From: Bog-1181 sp964565765
GTDB lineage: Bacteria > Oederibacteriota > PGYV01 > Palsa-1178
DNA: 12,071 nucleotides
NCBI GenBank assembly: GCA_964565765.1
Contig: CAZMGF010000062.1
Coordinates: forward strand, 1-12,071
Reading direction: 5' to 3'
The notes beneath the pieces are model-generated. The model saw nothing but the letters and a program-made list of their open reading frames with translations. It did no database searches and was not told the DNA's origin. Below, one piece after another: positions 1-5,784 of the stretch. The translations under genes were made by a program, and so were the position numbers. Each line of letters starts with the position of its first letter. The first letter of the stretch is position 1.

Positions 1-203
1 GATATTGTGTGGCTGAAACTGTTTGTTCCGTCGGTCTGGGTAAATGTTCCTCCGGACACTGATGCAAGGTCTGTAAAAGAAGCAATGGGCGTTGGAGTGT
101 TTGTTGAAACAGGGGATGTTGGAGATGAACTCTTTTTGCAGCCTGTAATAACGCTAAATGCAACAATCAAAACTAAAACAAAAAATAAAGCTGCTTTTTT
201 CAT
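1..203 (-). CDS. Lipoprotein with FGE-sulfatase-like start (partial, 3' end outside window)
   Basis: The first 67 codons of a minus-strand gene run off the left edge of the window. The protein starts MKKAALFFVLVLIVAF and then has a lipobox, ITGC (Cys22), followed by two lysines. This is a type II signal peptide, so the product should be a lipoprotein anchored outside the cytoplasmic membrane. Residues 23-41 are a Ser/Thr/Pro-rich linker (KKSSSPTSPVSTNTPTPIA). After it comes VSGGTFTQTD, which resembles the V-x-GG-x-F opening of formylglycine-generating-enzyme (SUMF1/FGE-sulfatase) domains; such domains are common in secreted bacterial proteins that need not be true sulfatase activators. The start is supported by a purine-rich AGGGGGA site about 7 bases upstream and by a consensus promoter. 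The lipoprotein call is firm. The FGE call rests on about 20 residues and is tentative. Confidence 0.75.
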   Translation of the reverse strand, partial: MKKAALFFVLVLIVAFSVITGCKKSSSPTSPVSTNTPTPIASFTDLASVSGGTFTQTDGTNSFSHTI

Positions 204-267
204 TTTTGTTTCCCCCTATCAATGTATTTTTTATTCGCCGGACGCCCTGCCTTTTTTATATAGTGGT

Positions 268-297
268 ATTATATGCTTTTACCCTTTGAATTGTCAA
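268..297 (-). promoter_or_regulatory. Sigma-70 promoter of the partial lipoprotein gene
   Basis: On the minus strand a perfect TTGACA (297-292) is followed after 18 bases by a perfect TATAAT (273-268). Transcription should start near 261, giving a leader of about 58 bases before the ATG at 203. Both boxes match consensus fully. The spacer is one base longer than ideal. Confidence 0.75.
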
Positions 298-362
298 TTT
301 GAGAGTTGCAATAAGGATTTAAACAGCACGGCGCAACATAAGCTTTTGCGGATTTTTTTGAT

Positions 363-551
363 GTGAAATTGAAAGGGATTGTTTCCCTGAACGAAAGCTG
401 GAATAAAAATTATTACACTGCCGGGGCTGCGCAAGGTACATATTTTCAGCGCTCTGTAAATTATGGTGCAAGCATTACTAACAGTGGAGCCACAATTACA
501 GCGATTACAATCAGGTATTATTTCCAGCCAGAAACAGTATTACTGTCTTAA
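363..551 (+). pseudogene. Unrecognised small ORF, probably a gene remnant
   Basis: An open frame of 62 codons begins with GTG and ends just before the csp terminator. No ribosome site precedes the GTG (the upstream bases are T-rich) and an in-frame TAA lies at 339-341, so there is no longer N-terminus. The product has no motif I recognise. Its second half is rich in Gly, Ser, Thr, Asn, Ile and Tyr (for example GASITNSGATITAITIRYYF), a composition typical of beta-rich extracytoplasmic proteins. This looks like the C-terminal stump of a decayed secreted-protein gene. It could equally be a chance ORF: between the lipoprotein promoter (297) and the csp terminator (559) I see no other supported feature. 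Confidence 0.25.
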
Positions 552-558
552 AAAGAAA

Positions 559-584
559 AACCCGGCGGAGGGATCCGCCGGGTT
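559..584 (-). terminator. Intrinsic terminator of the first csp unit, possibly bidirectional
   Basis: Stem CCCGGCGGA (561-569), loop GGGA, stem TCCGCCGGG (574-582), extended by A-T pairs. On the minus strand it is followed by a T-rich tract (five T, C, four T), which fits termination of the csp gene ending at 605. On the plus strand the tail is TTTTATT, so it could also stop transcripts from the left. Confidence 0.88.
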
Positions 585-604
585 TTATTGTATAAACCTG
601 TCGT

Positions 605-805
605 TTATATTTTGACTACGTTGGCTGCCTGCGGCCCTTTTGCGCCTTCAGTTATGTCGAAGCTAACTTCTTCGCCCTCTTTTAACGACTTAAATCCTTC
701 TCCCTGCACGGCCTGGTAGTGAACGAATACATCCTTGCCGCCTTCCTGTTCGATGAAACCGTAGCCTTTCTTGTCATTAAACCACTTTACTTTTCCCTTA
801 GCCAT
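605..805 (-). CDS. Cold-shock protein, CspA family (copy 1)
   Basis: This 66-residue single cold-shock domain protein should bind single-stranded RNA or DNA and act as an RNA chaperone or transcription antiterminator in the cytoplasm. The RNA-binding motifs are intact: KGYGFI (RNP1, residues 13-18) and VFVHY (RNP2, 26-30), with the aromatic WF pair at 8-9. Length matches the family. The start is the ATG at 805, preceded by GGAGG at optimal spacing; an in-frame TTG five codons upstream lies within the ribosome site and is not a plausible start. It is 59/66 identical to its neighbour at 966-1166, differing mostly conservatively (Q20/M, V33/I, E36/D, E45/D, I51/V, V64/T). It has its own promoter and terminator. 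Many genomes carry several csp paralogues, so cold induction cannot be assumed. Confidence 0.96.
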   Translation of the reverse strand: MAKGKVKWFNDKKGYGFIEQEGGKDVFVHYQAVQGEGFKSLKEGEEVSFDITEGAKGPQAANVVKI

Positions 806-833
806 TACTAAAACCTCCAAAAATTTTAAAATC

Positions 834-853
834 TTGTAGAACTTGTTCTACAA
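834..853 (-). promoter_or_regulatory. Perfect inverted repeat at the predicted 5' end of csp copy 1 mRNA
   Basis: Arms TTGTAGAAC (834-842) and GTTCTACAA (845-853) are separated by two bases. The dyad starts about 3 bases downstream of the predicted transcription start (near 856). In RNA it would form a 5'-terminal hairpin with a 4-base loop. The other csp copy has the same arms at the same place. It could instead be a protein operator; see the findings. Confidence 0.7.
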
Positions 854-862
854 CGTTTGTAT

Positions 863-890
863 AGGATACCATATTGGCGCCGGGCGTCAA
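863..890 (-). promoter_or_regulatory. Promoter of csp copy 1
   Basis: Minus-strand TTGACG (890-885), 16-base spacer, TATCCT (868-863). The predicted start is near 856 and the leader is about 51 bases. The -35 box and the G+C-rich half of the spacer (875-891) are identical to the promoter of copy 2 over 17 bases, and the -10 box is the same. Confidence 0.7.
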
Positions 891-915
891 TAGTTAATTT
901 CAAAAGAAAAAAGAA

Positions 916-947
916 AAAACCCGGCGGATTTTCATCCGCCGGGTTTT
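916..947 (-). terminator. Intrinsic terminator of the second csp unit
   Basis: Stem CCCGGCGGAT (920-929), loop TTTC, stem ATCCGCCGGG (934-943), with flanking A-T pairs. On the minus strand it is followed by a six-T run and more T-rich sequence. It is nearly the same hairpin as at 559-584, which shows that the duplication included the terminator. Confidence 0.9.
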
Positions 948-965
948 ATTGTATGGACGTCTTTC

Positions 966-1166
966 TTAAATTTTGGTTACGTTCGCAGCCTGCGGCCCTT
1001 TTGCGCCCTCGGTTACGTCAAAGCTGACTTCGTCACCCTCTTTTAAGGATTTAAATCCGTCCCCCTGGATGGCCTGGTAATGAACAAATACATCCTTCCC
1101 GCCTTCCATTTCGATGAAACCGTAGCCTTTCTTGTCATTGAACCATTTCACTTTACCCTTCGGCAT
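966..1166 (-). CDS. Cold-shock protein, CspA family (copy 2)
   Basis: A 66-residue cold-shock domain protein, the tandem partner of the gene at 605-805 and lying upstream of it on the same strand. RNP1 (KGYGFI, 13-18) and RNP2 (VFVHY, 26-30) are intact, so it should bind single-stranded nucleic acid as an RNA chaperone. The ATG at 1166 follows a GGAGG ribosome site. The 23 bases around that site (1168-1190) are identical to those of copy 1 (807-829). A strong terminator lies between the two genes and each has a promoter, so they are separate transcription units rather than an operon. That arrangement would allow different expression of nearly identical proteins. Which copy is cold-inducible cannot be told from sequence. 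Confidence 0.96.
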   Translation of the reverse strand: MPKGKVKWFNDKKGYGFIEMEGGKDVFVHYQAIQGDGFKSLKEGDEVSFDVTEGAKGPQAANVTKI

Positions 1167-1195
1167 AACTAAAACCTCCAAAAATTTTAAGATCC

Positions 1196-1212
1196 TGTAG
1201 AATAATTCTACA
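1196..1212 (-). promoter_or_regulatory. Inverted repeat at the predicted 5' end of csp copy 2 mRNA
   Basis: Arms TGTAGAA (1196-1202) and TTCTACA (1206-1212) with a 3-base centre, beginning about 3 bases after the predicted start (near 1215). The arms match the dyad of copy 1 but the centre is one base shorter. That is easier to reconcile with an RNA stem-loop than with a rigid DNA operator. Confidence 0.65.
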
Positions 1213-1221
1213 TCATAATAC

Positions 1222-1249
1222 AGGATAACACACTGGCGCCGGGCGTCAA
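1222..1249 (-). promoter_or_regulatory. Promoter of csp copy 2
   Basis: Minus-strand TTGACG (1249-1244), 16-base spacer, TATCCT (1227-1222), the same design as copy 1. The predicted start is near 1215 with a leader of about 49 bases. It diverges from the acetyltransferase promoter, whose -35 begins at 1277. Confidence 0.7.
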
Positions 1250-1276
1250 TGATTATTATATATATTTAGATAATTA

Positions 1277-1304
1277 TTGTCATTTTATCCCCTCTTATGA
1301 TAAT
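1277..1304 (+). promoter_or_regulatory. Promoter of the RimJ/RimL-like acetyltransferase gene
   Basis: TTGTCA (1277-1282), 16-base spacer, GATAAT (1299-1304). Transcription would begin near 1311. That lies downstream of the first in-frame ATG (1297), so it supports the ATG at 1339 as the real start. Confidence 0.5.
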
Positions 1305-1338
1305 ATCTAACCTGTTGCAATACTTTACGGGGGTTAAA

Positions 1339-1902
1339 ATGAACGCCGGACGCATTTTCAGCCATCTTCCTGTTATCAAGACAAAAAGGCTAATACTGCG
1401 CAATTTAAGGTTTTCCGACGCTGCGGATATTTTCAATTACGCCTCAAACCCCGAGGTCTCAAAATATACCATCTGGTCAACCCACAAATCCATAAACGAT
1501 TCAAAGGATTTCATCACCTGGCACAACATGAGGCAGCGGCAGGGCAACCCTGTTTCCTGGGGTGTCATTGAAAGGGCAACAAACAAGCTCATCGGTACTG
1601 CCGGTTTTGAATCATATTCGGTTCCCCATAAAACAGCCTCCATCGGCTACGCTGTCGGGTTTGAATACTGGAACAAAGGCTATACGACAGAGGCTGTCAA
1701 AAAAATAATCAGCTTCGGTTTCAGCATGCTGAAACTTAACAGGATAGAGGCTGTCTGCGACGTCAATAACGGCGCTTCGGCCCGGGTAATGGAAAAATCC
1801 GGTATGAAATTCGAAGGCGTCCAGAGAAGCAGGATAATATCTGCCGAAGGCAGGATTCATGACGTTAAGGGTTACGCTATTATAAGATCTGATATAGAAT
1901 AA
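1339..1902 (+). CDS. GNAT acetyltransferase, RimJ/RimL-like
   Basis: A 187-residue N-acetyltransferase that should use acetyl-CoA to acetylate an amine, either a protein N-terminus or a small molecule. The N-terminal TKRLILRNLRFSDA (15-28) is typical of RimJ/RimL-type enzymes (Acetyltransf_3). The acetyl-CoA pyrophosphate loop is in YWNKGYTTEA (110-119), and ASARVMEKSGMKFEG (146-160) is the conserved C-terminal motif. I place the start at 1339, after a GGGGG ribosome site 5 bases upstream; an in-frame ATG at 1297 overlaps the predicted -10 box and is unlikely. dinB follows after 42 bases with no terminator, so read-through is possible. The substrate cannot be predicted: ribosomal-protein, antibiotic and polyamine acetyltransferases all look alike at this level. 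Confidence 0.88.
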   Translation: MNAGRIFSHLPVIKTKRLILRNLRFSDAADIFNYASNPEVSKYTIWSTHKSINDSKDFITWHNMRQRQGNPVSWGVIERATNKLIGTAGFESYSVPHKTASIGYAVGFEYWNKGYTTEAVKKIISFGFSMLKLNRIEAVCDVNNGASARVMEKSGMKFEGVQRSRIISAEGRIHDVKGYAIIRSDIE

Positions 1903-1932
1903 AAAACTCTTCTTACTTTCCATTTCTTATCC

Positions 1933-1938
1933 TATAAT
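1933..1938 (+). promoter_or_regulatory. -10 box placing dinB transcription start at its ATG
   Basis: A perfect TATAAT ends 6 bases before the dinB ATG (1945), so transcription would start on or next to the start codon. No Shine-Dalgarno-like purine run precedes the ATG. The -35 at 17-base spacing (1910-1915, TTCTTA) is weak, matching 3 of 6. Confidence 0.5.
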
Positions 1939-1944
1939 ATACCC

Positions 1945-3018
1945 ATGACAATCAGAAAAATAATACACATAGACATGGACGCGTTTTACGCCTCTGTTGA
2001 ACAGCGCGACAACCCTGCCCTGCGCGGGAAACCGGTGATTGTGGGCGGCACTCCGAAACAGCGCGGCGTTGTGGCTGCCTGTTCATATGAGGCGCGCAAA
2101 TTCGGCATCCACTCCGCCATGGCAACCGCCACAGCCCTGCGTCTGTGCCCAAAAGCGGAGCTTGTCATTCCGGATTTCAAAAAATATACCGAAGCTTCCT
2201 CACAAATACATAAAATATTCCATGAATATACCGATATGGTTGAGCCCCTTTCCCTTGATGAAGCATACCTTGACGTTACGGAAAACAAGCTGGAGATAAA
2301 ATCAGCCACGCAGATAGCAAAAGAAATAAAGCAGAAAATTTATGAAAAAACACGCCTTACAGCCTCCGCCGGCGTATCATACTGCAAATTTCTCGCAAAA
2401 ATCGCCTCGGGATACAAAAAACCCGACGGCCTGACAGTGGTCACACCGGAAAAAGCAATATCCTTTATAGAAAAACTTCCCGTCGGCTCTTTCCACGGTG
2501 TCGGCAAAGTTACTGAAAAAAAGATGCTTTCCCTCGGGATAAAAAGCGGCCTTGACCTGCGCAAAAAGTCCCCTGATTTTCTTACGGAGCATTTTGGCAA
2601 ATCAGGCGCATGGTTCCATGACCTCTCGCGGGGCATCGACGACTCCGCCGTAATATCAAACTGGGACAGAAAATCCATGGGCCGCGAAGAGACATACCCG
2701 GAGGACATCCTTGATATTAATGAGATAAAAAAATATCTGGAACAGCTTTGCTTTGACGTGGAAAAAGATTTGAGGAAAGAAAACTTGAAAGGAAGGACCA
2801 TAACATTAAAGGTAAAATACATGGATTTTAAGCAGGTCACAAGAAGCGTTACAATTGGAAAAGCAATTCAGTCAGGCGCGACTATTTACGGCCACATACT
2901 TGCCCTGCTTGAAAAAACACTGGCAGGAAAGAAAAAAATAAGGCTGCTTGGCGTGTCCATGCACAACTTCGGCGATACGCAGGATAAAAAAGGGCAGCTT
3001 GACCTCCCTTTAAAATGA
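1945..3018 (+). CDS. dinB: DNA polymerase IV (Y-family translesion polymerase)
   Basis: A 357-residue error-prone polymerase that bypasses damaged template bases; its length is close to that of other DinB proteins (about 350). The catalytic carboxylates are visible: Asp10 in HIDMDAFYASVEQ (8-20) and Asp105-Glu106 in SLDEAYLDV (103-111). Tyr15 occupies the steric-gate position that excludes ribonucleotides. ACSYEARKFGIHSAM (45-59) and ASAGVSYCKFLAKIASGYKK are typical fingers and palm elements, and FHGVGKVTEKKM is the helix-hairpin-helix of the thumb. The C-terminal QLDLPLK (351-357) matches the beta-clamp-binding motif, so the protein can be recruited to the replication fork. The ATG at 1945 gives the standard N-terminus, yet lacks a ribosome site, pointing to leaderless translation or read-through from the acetyltransferase gene. 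I see no SOS-type operator. Confidence 0.97.
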   Translation: MTIRKIIHIDMDAFYASVEQRDNPALRGKPVIVGGTPKQRGVVAACSYEARKFGIHSAMATATALRLCPKAELVIPDFKKYTEASSQIHKIFHEYTDMVEPLSLDEAYLDVTENKLEIKSATQIAKEIKQKIYEKTRLTASAGVSYCKFLAKIASGYKKPDGLTVVTPEKAISFIEKLPVGSFHGVGKVTEKKMLSLGIKSGLDLRKKSPDFLTEHFGKSGAWFHDLSRGIDDSAVISNWDRKSMGREETYPEDILDINEIKKYLEQLCFDVEKDLRKENLKGRTITLKVKYMDFKQVTRSVTIGKAIQSGATIYGHILALLEKTLAGKKKIRLLGVSMHNFGDTQDKKGQLDLPLK

Positions 3019-3020
3019 TA

Positions 3021-3587
3021 TCAAAACCATTTATCCTTTGTTTTTGACGGTTTATACCTTTTAATATACCTTACCGCGGCCTTCTCGTTTTTTGCCACAT
3101 AGAACATGGAATAAAGCTCTTTTTTGATGAATTTTTCCCTTTCCATCCTCCTAAAAAATTTAAGGAGCAGCGAATAAAAGTTAGCTGTGTTAAGAAAAAC
3201 CAGCGGCTTGTTGTGGAAATGAAGCTGTTTTAAAGTCAGTATCTCCATTGCCTCCTCGAGCGTTCCTACTCCCCCGGGCAGAAAAATAAAGCCGTCGGAT
3301 TTGAACTCCATGACGCTCTTGCGCTGGCGCAAATCGTCAGTCACAATAAGCTCGTCGAGCCCTTCCTTTGCGATGCCGTAATCCTTCAGGGCCCTTGGAA
3401 TTACCCCGGTGACCTTTCCACCCTTTGATTTTACCTCTTCCGCGACCGCGCCCATGAGCCCGCGGTTGGCACCGCCGTAAACAAGGTTGAATCCCGATCT
3501 GACCATTTCCCCTCCGAGCTTCCTGGCTGAATCGAAATATTTGCGCGGGGAAGCGTCGGATGAGGAGCAAAAAACGCATATGTTCAT
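3021..3587 (-). CDS. LOG-family protein (TIGR00730; nucleoside 5'-monophosphate phosphoribohydrolase)
   Basis: A 188-residue Rossmann-like protein of the LOG (LONELY GUY) family. Characterised members cleave the N-glycosidic bond of cytokinin riboside monophosphates or of AMP-type nucleotides, releasing base and ribose 5-phosphate. The family signatures are present: YGGANRGLMG (37-46), the catalytic Arg-Lys in LRQRKSVM (86-93), and PGGVGTLEE (104-112). Length is standard. The ATG at 3587 is preceded by AAAGGAGA. The gene converges on dinB with only two bases between stop codons and no terminator, and diverges from the glycosyltransferase gene. In a non-plant-associated bacterium the physiological role is more likely nucleotide salvage or clean-up than hormone production; that is inference. 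Confidence 0.93.
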   Translation of the reverse strand: MNICVFCSSSDASPRKYFDSARKLGGEMVRSGFNLVYGGANRGLMGAVAEEVKSKGGKVTGVIPRALKDYGIAKEGLDELIVTDDLRQRKSVMEFKSDGFIFLPGGVGTLEEAMEILTLKQLHFHNKPLVFLNTANFYSLLLKFFRRMEREKFIKKELYSMFYVAKNEKAAVRYIKRYKPSKTKDKWF

Positions 3588-3650
3588 CTGTTTCTCCTTT
3601 AATATTGAATTAATTGTTATATTTTAAATCATTTTTTCCGTTTTTTATAG

Positions 3651-3684
3651 TATAATTATAGGGTTATAATTATTTACGCCTCAA
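3651..3684. promoter_or_regulatory. Divergent promoter region for LOG and glycosyltransferase genes
   Basis: TATAATTATA at 3651-3660 is a perfect palindrome, so it offers a TATAAT -10 box on both strands at the same place. On the minus strand TTGAGG (3684-3679) sits 18 bases upstream of it, a plausible LOG promoter. On the plus strand a second TATAAT follows at 3665-3670, and neither has a good -35 box. The boxes are visible; which are used is inferred. Confidence 0.45.
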
Positions 3685-3703
3685 ATTTATACGGGAGTAT
3701 CTG

Positions 3704-4981
3704 ATGAAAATAGGTTTGCAGGTATGGGGTTCTGACGGCGACATCCGTCCTATGATTGCCCTAGGCGCAGGTTTAAAAACAGCGGGACATCAGGTTACAA
3801 TATGCATCGCAAGCGTTGACAACAAATCATACGCCGGGCTTTGCGCCAGGGCAGGCATTACAATGCTCAAGAAACCGGAGAAGATTGAAGCGGAACTTGA
3901 CGGACTTGCCGGAAAAAACGGCAAGATAGCGCGCTCTCCCGCCATGATGCTCAACCTCCTTGAAAAAACACTTTACCCTTACATATCCGAATTATACGCC
4001 GGCGCAAATTACATGTGCGAGCGCAGCGATATTGTTGTCGGCCATTTTTCATGTTACTACCTGAAAGCCGCGGCTCTCAAGCATAACAAGCCTTACGCCG
4101 CGGTTCATTACTGGCCGGGCTTTATCCCCTCTGATGTAAACCCGCCGGTAGGCGCGCCAAACATTGCCTCAGGAGTTTCAAAAGTATTGTGGGCGGCCTT
4201 TCTTGCATCAATGGATATGCTGATGAAAAAAGAAATAGGAAAACTTTTTATTGACGAAGGGCTGCCTGCCATTGAACATGTGATGACCGACGCCTGGATG
4301 TCATCCAAACTTAACATTGTCGCGTGCAGCAGGGTCTTTTTTCCGGAGCCAAAAGACTGGACCCTGACGGGCAGGACAAAAATAACCGGTTTTTTAAACG
4401 TCCCCGATGGTGCGGAATTTTGCGAATTTACTCCTGAGTTGAAAGACTTTCTTACCCGCCGCGGTGAGCATCCTGTTTTTATCACACTGGGTTCTTCCAT
4501 ACAGATGGACGCTGAAAGGGGCATGGAAATGCTCATAGAGGCGGCGAAGCTTTATAAGAAAAAAGTTATTATACAGACAGCCTCAAAAAAATATCAGGAA
4601 AATACATTTCTTCATAATATTTATTTTTCCGCCAGGATGCCCCACAAGGAAATAATGCCCTTCTGCCTGGCGGCGGTGCATCATTGCGGCGCCGGCACAA
4701 CCCAGACCGCCACAAGGCTCGGCGTTCCGTCGGTTCCGCTTTTCTTTACTGACGAACAGAAATCCTGGGCGGACAGGCTTTTCAAACTGGGCGCGGCCCC
4801 GAAGCCGCTTGACTACGGAAAATTCACCCCGCAGCAGCTGGCGGATAATATGAAAGAGGCTATCAACAGCGTAAAAATGAAGGACAAAGCCGTTGAGCTC
4901 TCCAATATGATGAAAAAAGAGGACGGAGTGGCGGATGCTGTAAAAGCGCTCGAAGAATTTTTCAGGGTTGCCACCATCTGA
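3704..4981 (+). CDS. GT1-type glycosyltransferase (sterol/macrolide glycosyltransferase-like)
   Basis: A 425-residue glycosyltransferase of the GT-B fold, expected to move a sugar from a nucleotide-sugar to a lipid-like or polyketide acceptor. The N-terminal domain opens with a GSDGDIRP loop (9-16), the counterpart of the GSxGDxxP motif of sterol glucosyltransferases and of GT28 N-terminal domains. The C-terminal donor domain carries HHCGAGTTQTATRLGVPSVP (326-345), followed by EQKSWADR (351-358), where Glu-Gln replaces the usual sugar-contacting Asp-Gln. Most relatives read HHGGAGTT; here the third position is Cys. There is no signal peptide or membrane segment, so it should act in the cytoplasm or peripherally at the membrane. 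The ATG follows GGGAG at 6 bases. lepB starts 65 bases after its stop. Neither substrate nor acceptor can be named. Confidence 0.87.
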   Translation: MKIGLQVWGSDGDIRPMIALGAGLKTAGHQVTICIASVDNKSYAGLCARAGITMLKKPEKIEAELDGLAGKNGKIARSPAMMLNLLEKTLYPYISELYAGANYMCERSDIVVGHFSCYYLKAAALKHNKPYAAVHYWPGFIPSDVNPPVGAPNIASGVSKVLWAAFLASMDMLMKKEIGKLFIDEGLPAIEHVMTDAWMSSKLNIVACSRVFFPEPKDWTLTGRTKITGFLNVPDGAEFCEFTPELKDFLTRRGEHPVFITLGSSIQMDAERGMEMLIEAAKLYKKKVIIQTASKKYQENTFLHNIYFSARMPHKEIMPFCLAAVHHCGAGTTQTATRLGVPSVPLFFTDEQKSWADRLFKLGAAPKPLDYGKFTPQQLADNMKEAINSVKMKDKAVELSNMMKKEDGVADAVKALEEFFRVATI

Positions 4982-4989
4982 TAATGGAC

Positions 4990-5018
4990 TTTAAAACAAA
5001 TAATTTTTCTGGTACAAT
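4990..5018 (+). promoter_or_regulatory. Promoter of lepB (extended -10)
   Basis: TTTAAA (4990-4995, 4 of 6 to consensus), 17-base spacer, then TGG-TACAAT with the -10 box at 5013-5018 and the TG of an extended -10. The predicted start is near 5025, inside the longer in-frame ORF that begins at 4984. This favours the ATG at 5047. Confidence 0.55.
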
Positions 5019-5046
5019 ATCACAAAATAAAACAAGGAGAAATACA

Positions 5047-5784
5047 ATGCATTACATTGACTGGATGGAAATAATTTACTGGAGCCTTTTCGCGCTGCTT
5101 ATAATCGGAGAGATACTTGTGGCTTTCGTATTCAAGCTTGACAAGAAGCATGTTGTCCGCGACTGGGTTGAGCCGGCTTTTGAAGCCATGATAATAGCCA
5201 CAATACTGAGGATTTTTGTCATACAGGCTTTCGCGATACCAACGCCTTCAATGGAAAATACCCTGATGGTCGGCGAGCATCCCATGGCCTTAAAATTCGC
5301 GTACGGCCTTTATAACCCGATAGACCATAAGATGTACTTTGATTTTAACAAGCCGAAACGCGGGGACGTTGTTATTTTCAGGGATCCCACTGGCAAAACA
5401 AACGCTATGTGGATAAAAAGATGCATGGCGCTGCCGGGCGATGTTGTTGAAATGAAGGATAAGGTTCTGTATATTAACGGCATCCAACAGGATGAGCCTT
5501 ACGTGGTGCACAAGGATATGGCCGTATACCCGGCATGGCGCACCAACAGGGATAATTTTCCGCCCACGACGATTCCGGCGGGAACTCTGTTCATGATGGG
5601 AGACAACCGCGACCAGTCTTATGACAGCAGGTTTTTCGGATTTTTGCCCTATAACAAGCTGCGGGGCAAGGCTGTCCTGGTTTACTGGCCGTTAAACAAA
5701 ATTAAAATTATAAAGCATGTAAAGGTGAATGCAGGCATTCCGCCCGCGTCAGCTCCGTCGCAGGTAACGGCAACTGCAAAATAA
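5047..5784 (+). CDS. lepB: Signal peptidase I
   Basis: A 245-residue membrane serine protease that removes signal peptides from exported proteins at the outer face of the cytoplasmic membrane. Two N-terminal hydrophobic segments (about 8-29 and 45-63) precede the catalytic domain. Box B is IPTPSMENTL with nucleophile Ser68; box D is WIKRCMALPGD with the general base Lys124; box E is GDNRDQSYDSR (185-195). All catalytic parts are intact. An in-frame ATG at 4984 would add 21 polar residues, but AAGGAGA (5034-5040) and the promoter around 5013 point to 5047. The C-terminus ends in a short Pro/Ala/Ser/Thr-rich tail beyond the catalytic fold. The stop codon abuts a long inverted repeat shared with the convergent gene. 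Confidence 0.95.
   Translation: MHYIDWMEIIYWSLFALLIIGEILVAFVFKLDKKHVVRDWVEPAFEAMIIATILRIFVIQAFAIPTPSMENTLMVGEHPMALKFAYGLYNPIDHKMYFDFNKPKRGDVVIFRDPTGKTNAMWIKRCMALPGDVVEMKDKVLYINGIQQDEPYVVHKDMAVYPAWRTNRDNFPPTTIPAGTLFMMGDNRDQSYDSRFFGFLPYNKLRGKAVLVYWPLNKIKIIKHVKVNAGIPPASAPSQVTATAK

Noticed and set aside
7..366. Plus-strand ORF of 119 codons at the left edge
   Set aside because: It is antisense to the lipoprotein start, which has a lipobox, ribosome site and consensus promoter. The plus-strand frame has none of these and its product resembles nothing.
834..853. LexA/SOS-like box: GAAC and GTTC half-sites in the csp dyad
   Set aside because: The half-sites are 2 bases apart, whereas the Bacillus-type SOS box has GAAC-N4-GTTC. 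The other csp copy lacks the C and G, so the shared element is TGTAGAA/TTCTACA, not a LexA site.
605..1181. Longer csp proteins beginning with TTG (MEVLV extensions)
   Set aside because: The TTG lies within the ribosome-binding sequence in both copies. The ATG gives the standard 66-residue family length.
2340..2840. Minus-strand ORF of 166 codons inside dinB
   Set aside because: dinB is intact with all catalytic motifs on the plus strand. The antisense product is a low-information shadow.
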